Below the pieces are notes generated by a model. The model worked only from the letters and a program-made list of their open reading frames with translations. It was not told where the DNA came from and did not search any database. 64,000 nt of DNA, from the NCBI GenBank assembly GCA_964501915.1, contig CAZCVP010000004.1, positions 1-64,000 of the forward strand, written 5' to 3'. The stretch comes from CAYFPX01 sp964501915. GTDB taxonomy: Bacteria; Myxococcota_A; UBA796; CAJQPC01. Position numbers and translations under genes: made by a program. Below are positions 61,749-64,000 of the stretch, piece by piece. Each line of letters opens with the position of its first letter. Position 1 is the first letter of the stretch.

Positions 61749-61778
61749 TTGCATCGGGCCCAAGCCTCTGTGTAAAGT
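61749..61778 (+). promoter_or_regulatory. Sigma70-like promoter candidate
   Basis: TTGCAT (61749-61754) and TAAAGT (61773-61778) are spaced by 18 bp in the most AT-rich patch of the intergenic region, which ends in eight T (61790-61797). It would drive the FIST-like gene at 61862. The region also borders the frataxin promoter on the other strand. Confidence 0.4.
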
Positions 61779-61861
61779 ACAAATACTCCTTTTTTTTGGA
61801 CACCAGCCCCGGGGGTGGGACCGCGGGGGGGGGCCGAACAGGAAGTCGGCCGAGGTCCAGA

Positions 61862-62686
61862 GTGCGCACCGAACAGCGACAGTTGTGGGATGGCCTGTGG
61901 TCCACGGACGCGAGTCCGGGGATGGGCGGCGATGCGGACCTCGTCCTCGCCTTTGGCGACCCGGAGGCCTTTGGGGACACCGAGGCCTGGCAGGATCTTC
62001 GACGGGCCTACCCCCGGGCCTGTCTCGTGACGGCTGGCGTGCCGTCCAGGCTCCGTTCCCCGGACGAGCCCTCGATGCGGGCCGTCGCCGTCCAGCTCGG
62101 GGACATCCGCTGCCGGGCGGTGGTGGAGCCGGTCGAGGGGACACGGGGGGCCGTGGCGGCCGGACGTGCCGTGGGCTTCGACCTCGGAGCGCCCGGGCTG
62201 CGCCACGTGCTCGTCCTCGGCGGCGGCCCCGGGCTCGTTGGCCAGGGCATGGCGGCGGGACTCGCCAGCAGCCTGCCGGCCGGGGTCACGGTCAGCGGTG
62301 GTGTGTTCGGCGCCGGGGTCGGGCTCGATGGACCACCGGAGCCGGGCCGGCTCGTCGGTGTCGGTCTCTCGGGAGAGGGCCTCGAGGCCGGGGTCGAGGT
62401 CGCCGGCGAGGTCGCCGACGTCGGCGTCAGCGAGGTGCGTGCGCTGGCGCGGGGATGCTGGGGGCGGCCGGGGGACGGGTCGCCGGGCTTCGGCCTGCTG
62501 CTGGCCTGCGGAGAGCTGGGTCTGGAGGCATCGCTCGCCGCGCGCCAGGCCCTGGGGGGCCGTGTGGCCATGCTGGCGGTGCCCGTGCGGGAGAGCATCG
62601 CCCGCACCAGCGCCGCAGTGGCCCCTCTGTGCTTCCGCAGTGGTGCGCTGCTCGCCGCGTTCCGGGAGCACCCTCCGTCCGACTGA
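61862..62686 (+). CDS. FIST-domain-like sensory protein (short)
   Basis: 274 residues from GTG at 61862, with GAGG 6 nt upstream. The start DADLVLAFGDPEAFGDTEAW, AYPRACLVTAG and LRHVLVLGGGPGLVGQGMAAG followed by VTVSGGVFGAGV match FIST_N. The C-terminal part is shorter than usual but keeps a FIST_C-like LLLACGELG. FIST proteins sense small ligands, perhaps amino acids, and normally sit with a kinase or GGDEF partner, not found here. Short versions are unusual. Confidence 0.7.
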   Translation: MRTEQRQLWDGLWSTDASPGMGGDADLVLAFGDPEAFGDTEAWQDLRRAYPRACLVTAGVPSRLRSPDEPSMRAVAVQLGDIRCRAVVEPVEGTRGAVAAGRAVGFDLGAPGLRHVLVLGGGPGLVGQGMAAGLASSLPAGVTVSGGVFGAGVGLDGPPEPGRLVGVGLSGEGLEAGVEVAGEVADVGVSEVRALARGCWGRPGDGSPGFGLLLACGELGLEASLAARQALGGRVAMLAVPVRESIARTSAAVAPLCFRSGALLAAFREHPPSD

Positions 62687-62709
62687 GCGGCGTCTGAGAG
62701 GATCGCGGC

Positions 62710-64000
62710 GTGCTGGTGCACCTCCGGATCCGTGACGAGGAGATCGAGATCGACCTCGCGGATCTCGAAGAAGAGGTCCGGAGCGGTCGGGTCCCGGGGA
62801 TCGCGGAGGTCCGGCACCGGCCCTGGACCGGCGACCGCTTCCGGCCGATCCAGGAGCTCGACGCCCTCTCCGAGCTCCTCGACGCGCCGGGCGCCCGGCT
62901 GATGGCCCACATGCGGCTCGGTCCCTGGCCGTGGGCGAGCACCCTGGTGACCCTGGTGGTCCTGCTCTTCGGCGTGGCACAGGGTCTCGCGACCCTGTTC
63001 GGAGGTGTGCTCGGAGAGGCGGGAGTCGTCCTGGTGCTCTTCTTCCGCGAGGCCACCACCGGTCTCGACGCGATGATCTTCGACGGCCGGTGGCACACGG
63101 CCTGGACCTCGCAGCTCGCCCACGCCGGTCCGCGGCACCTCCTGCCCAACCTCGCCGTGGTCGGGTACGCGGGCTTCCGGGTCGAGCGGGCCCTGGGCGC
63201 CGGCGGCCTGTTGCTGGTGGCCGCCGCCTCCGTCGCCGTGGGGGCGCTCGGCATCGCCGCGCTGGAGGACCAGCCCGTGCTCGGCAGCTCTGTCCTGGGC
63301 TACGGCCTGTGGGGTGCGATGGTCGCCATCGGGCTGCGCTTCGACGAGCTGCTCCCCCCCTCCGACCGACGCTTCTACGGCTTCGGGGCCATCGTCCTGT
63401 TCGCGGTGCTGCTCGTCGGGTCCTTCGGGCAGCAGGGCATCTCCCACACCGGGCACGCCGCGGGGCTGCTCGGTGGCATCGCCGCGGCCTTCGCGCTGCG
63501 GCCGGAGAGCACGGCGCCACGGGCCGGTGTCGCGGCTCAGCGGTCCACCAACCTGGTCCTGGCCGCCCTGGTGGGACTGGGAGGCCCCTGGCTGGGCTCG
63601 CACCTGCTGTCCTGGATGCCGGCGGTGGTGCTGGGGAGCCCGGTGACGGTCGAGCTGGACGGCTGGGTGCTGCAGGTCCCGTCGGAGATGGCGGAGCGCA
63701 CCTCCACGGTGGGTGGCACCCGGGCCTTCACCACCTCCGAGGCCTCGCGGGAGGGGGTGTTCGCGAGTGCACGTGACCTCGGGGAGCGCCTCGCCGACGG
63801 GCCGGAGACCACCTGGGCTCGCCGGAGCGCGGGTCCGCTCGAGGTCCTCGCGGCTCCGGAGGCCCGGGGGCCGGCATGGGTGTCCTGGCGGGCCCGCCTG
63901 ACCACCGAGGAGGGGGAGCCCTTCGTCGAGGTGCTGGAGCACCGCCTGCAGCAGGGACACGTCCAGTGGCGCCTCGGTTGGCTCGTCCAGGTCGACGACG
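62710..64000 (+). CDS. Rhomboid-family intramembrane serine protease (3' end beyond window)
   Basis: At least 430 residues from GTG at 62710, still open at the window end. An acidic N-terminal domain (about 1-75, RIRDEEIEIDLADLEEEVRS) precedes a rhomboid core: HAGPRHLLPNLAVVGYAGFRVE, the serine loop GSSVLGYGLWGA and the His helix HTGHAAGLLGG. The serine motif is GSSV rather than GxSG, so the Gly after Ser is changed. A large C-terminal soluble domain follows. The protease call is firm at the family level; activity is uncertain. Confidence 0.82.
   Translation, partial: MLVHLRIRDEEIEIDLADLEEEVRSGRVPGIAEVRHRPWTGDRFRPIQELDALSELLDAPGARLMAHMRLGPWPWASTLVTLVVLLFGVAQGLATLFGGVLGEAGVVLVLFFREATTGLDAMIFDGRWHTAWTSQLAHAGPRHLLPNLAVVGYAGFRVERALGAGGLLLVAAASVAVGALGIAALEDQPVLGSSVLGYGLWGAMVAIGLRFDELLPPSDRRFYGFGAIVLFAVLLVGSFGQQGISHTGHAAGLLGGIAAAFALRPESTAPRAGVAAQRSTNLVLAALVGLGGPWLGSHLLSWMPAVVLGSPVTVELDGWVLQVPSEMAERTSTVGGTRAFTTSEASREGVFASARDLGERLADGPETTWARRSAGPLEVLAAPEARGPAWVSWRARLTTEEGEPFVEVLEHRLQQGHVQWRLGWLVQVDD

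Noticed and set aside
59966..63520. 1184-codon frame on the minus strand
   Set aside because: Only the last 455 codons (from ATG 61333) look like a protein; the rest is Arg/Pro-rich and antisense to the FIST and rhomboid genes.
1..64000. CRISPR array, tRNA or rRNA genes
   Set aside because: No regular spaced direct repeats, no tRNA-like TTCGA-containing cloverleaf and no rRNA segments were recognised by eye.

Overview
The window is a GC-rich (about 70%), gene-dense piece of a draft bacterial genome; a 10-N scaffold gap sits at 40317-40326. Many features point to the Myxococcota or a close deltaproteobacterial relative, although no marker gene fixes the taxon. These are surface lipoproteins with Asp-Thr-Gly linkers, FG-GAP propellers, CotH and SUMF1-fold lipoproteins, a Ser/Thr kinase fused to an ATPase and TPR tail, a sigma54 activator, and short FIST and frataxin proteins. 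Start codons are often GTG or TTG. Genes in operons usually overlap by 4 nt (ATGA or GTGA).

Layout. 21-706: decayed IS91-type transposase and integrase. 898-5943 (minus): an operon of U32-like Fe-S protein, MBOAT acyltransferase, carrier protein, acyl-CoA-dehydrogenase-like flavoprotein and amino-acid adenylating ligase. It resembles a Dlt (D-alanylation) system with an added oxidation step. 5982-9335 (plus): a sulfatase-fold lipoprotein and two small or propeller lipoproteins. 9349-14710 (minus): cysteine desulfurase, DUF5989-like peptide, two tandem PP-loop ATPases, a small membrane protein and a NodU/CmcH carbamoyltransferase, with a divergent SGNH/TPR protein. 16486-24027: SUMF1-fold and EF-hand lipoproteins, a large multipass membrane protein and a second sulfatase-fold protein. 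24303-35509: a respiratory sulfur module made of Psr/Phs-type molybdoenzyme, ferredoxin, NrfD subunit, two YeeE/YedE transporters (one with a rhodanese tail), two multiheme cytochromes and a sigma54 enhancer-binding protein. A near-perfect sigma54 promoter and an upstream 16-bp inverted repeat lie in front of the molybdoenzyme gene.

35539-50246: a frameshifted membrane protein, a secreted protein, a TPR protein, the kinase-ATPase-TPR regulator that spans the gap, an acyltransferase, two surface lipoproteins, a Ski2-like helicase and a TrkA_C membrane protein. 50389-56987: an MMPL exporter divergent from a carrier protein, a condensation-like acyltransferase, an FAD oxidoreductase and an acyl ligase. 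This is a second carrier-protein pathway. 57040-64000: CotH lipoprotein, third sulfatase-fold lipoprotein, GT-C-like membrane protein, frataxin, FIST-like protein and a truncated rhomboid protease.

The best candidates for undescribed biology are the Dlt-like operon with a dehydrogenase, the desulfurase/twin PP-loop/carbamoyltransferase operon, and the small carrier-protein/MMPL cluster. All functions are read from motifs and context; no database search was possible.
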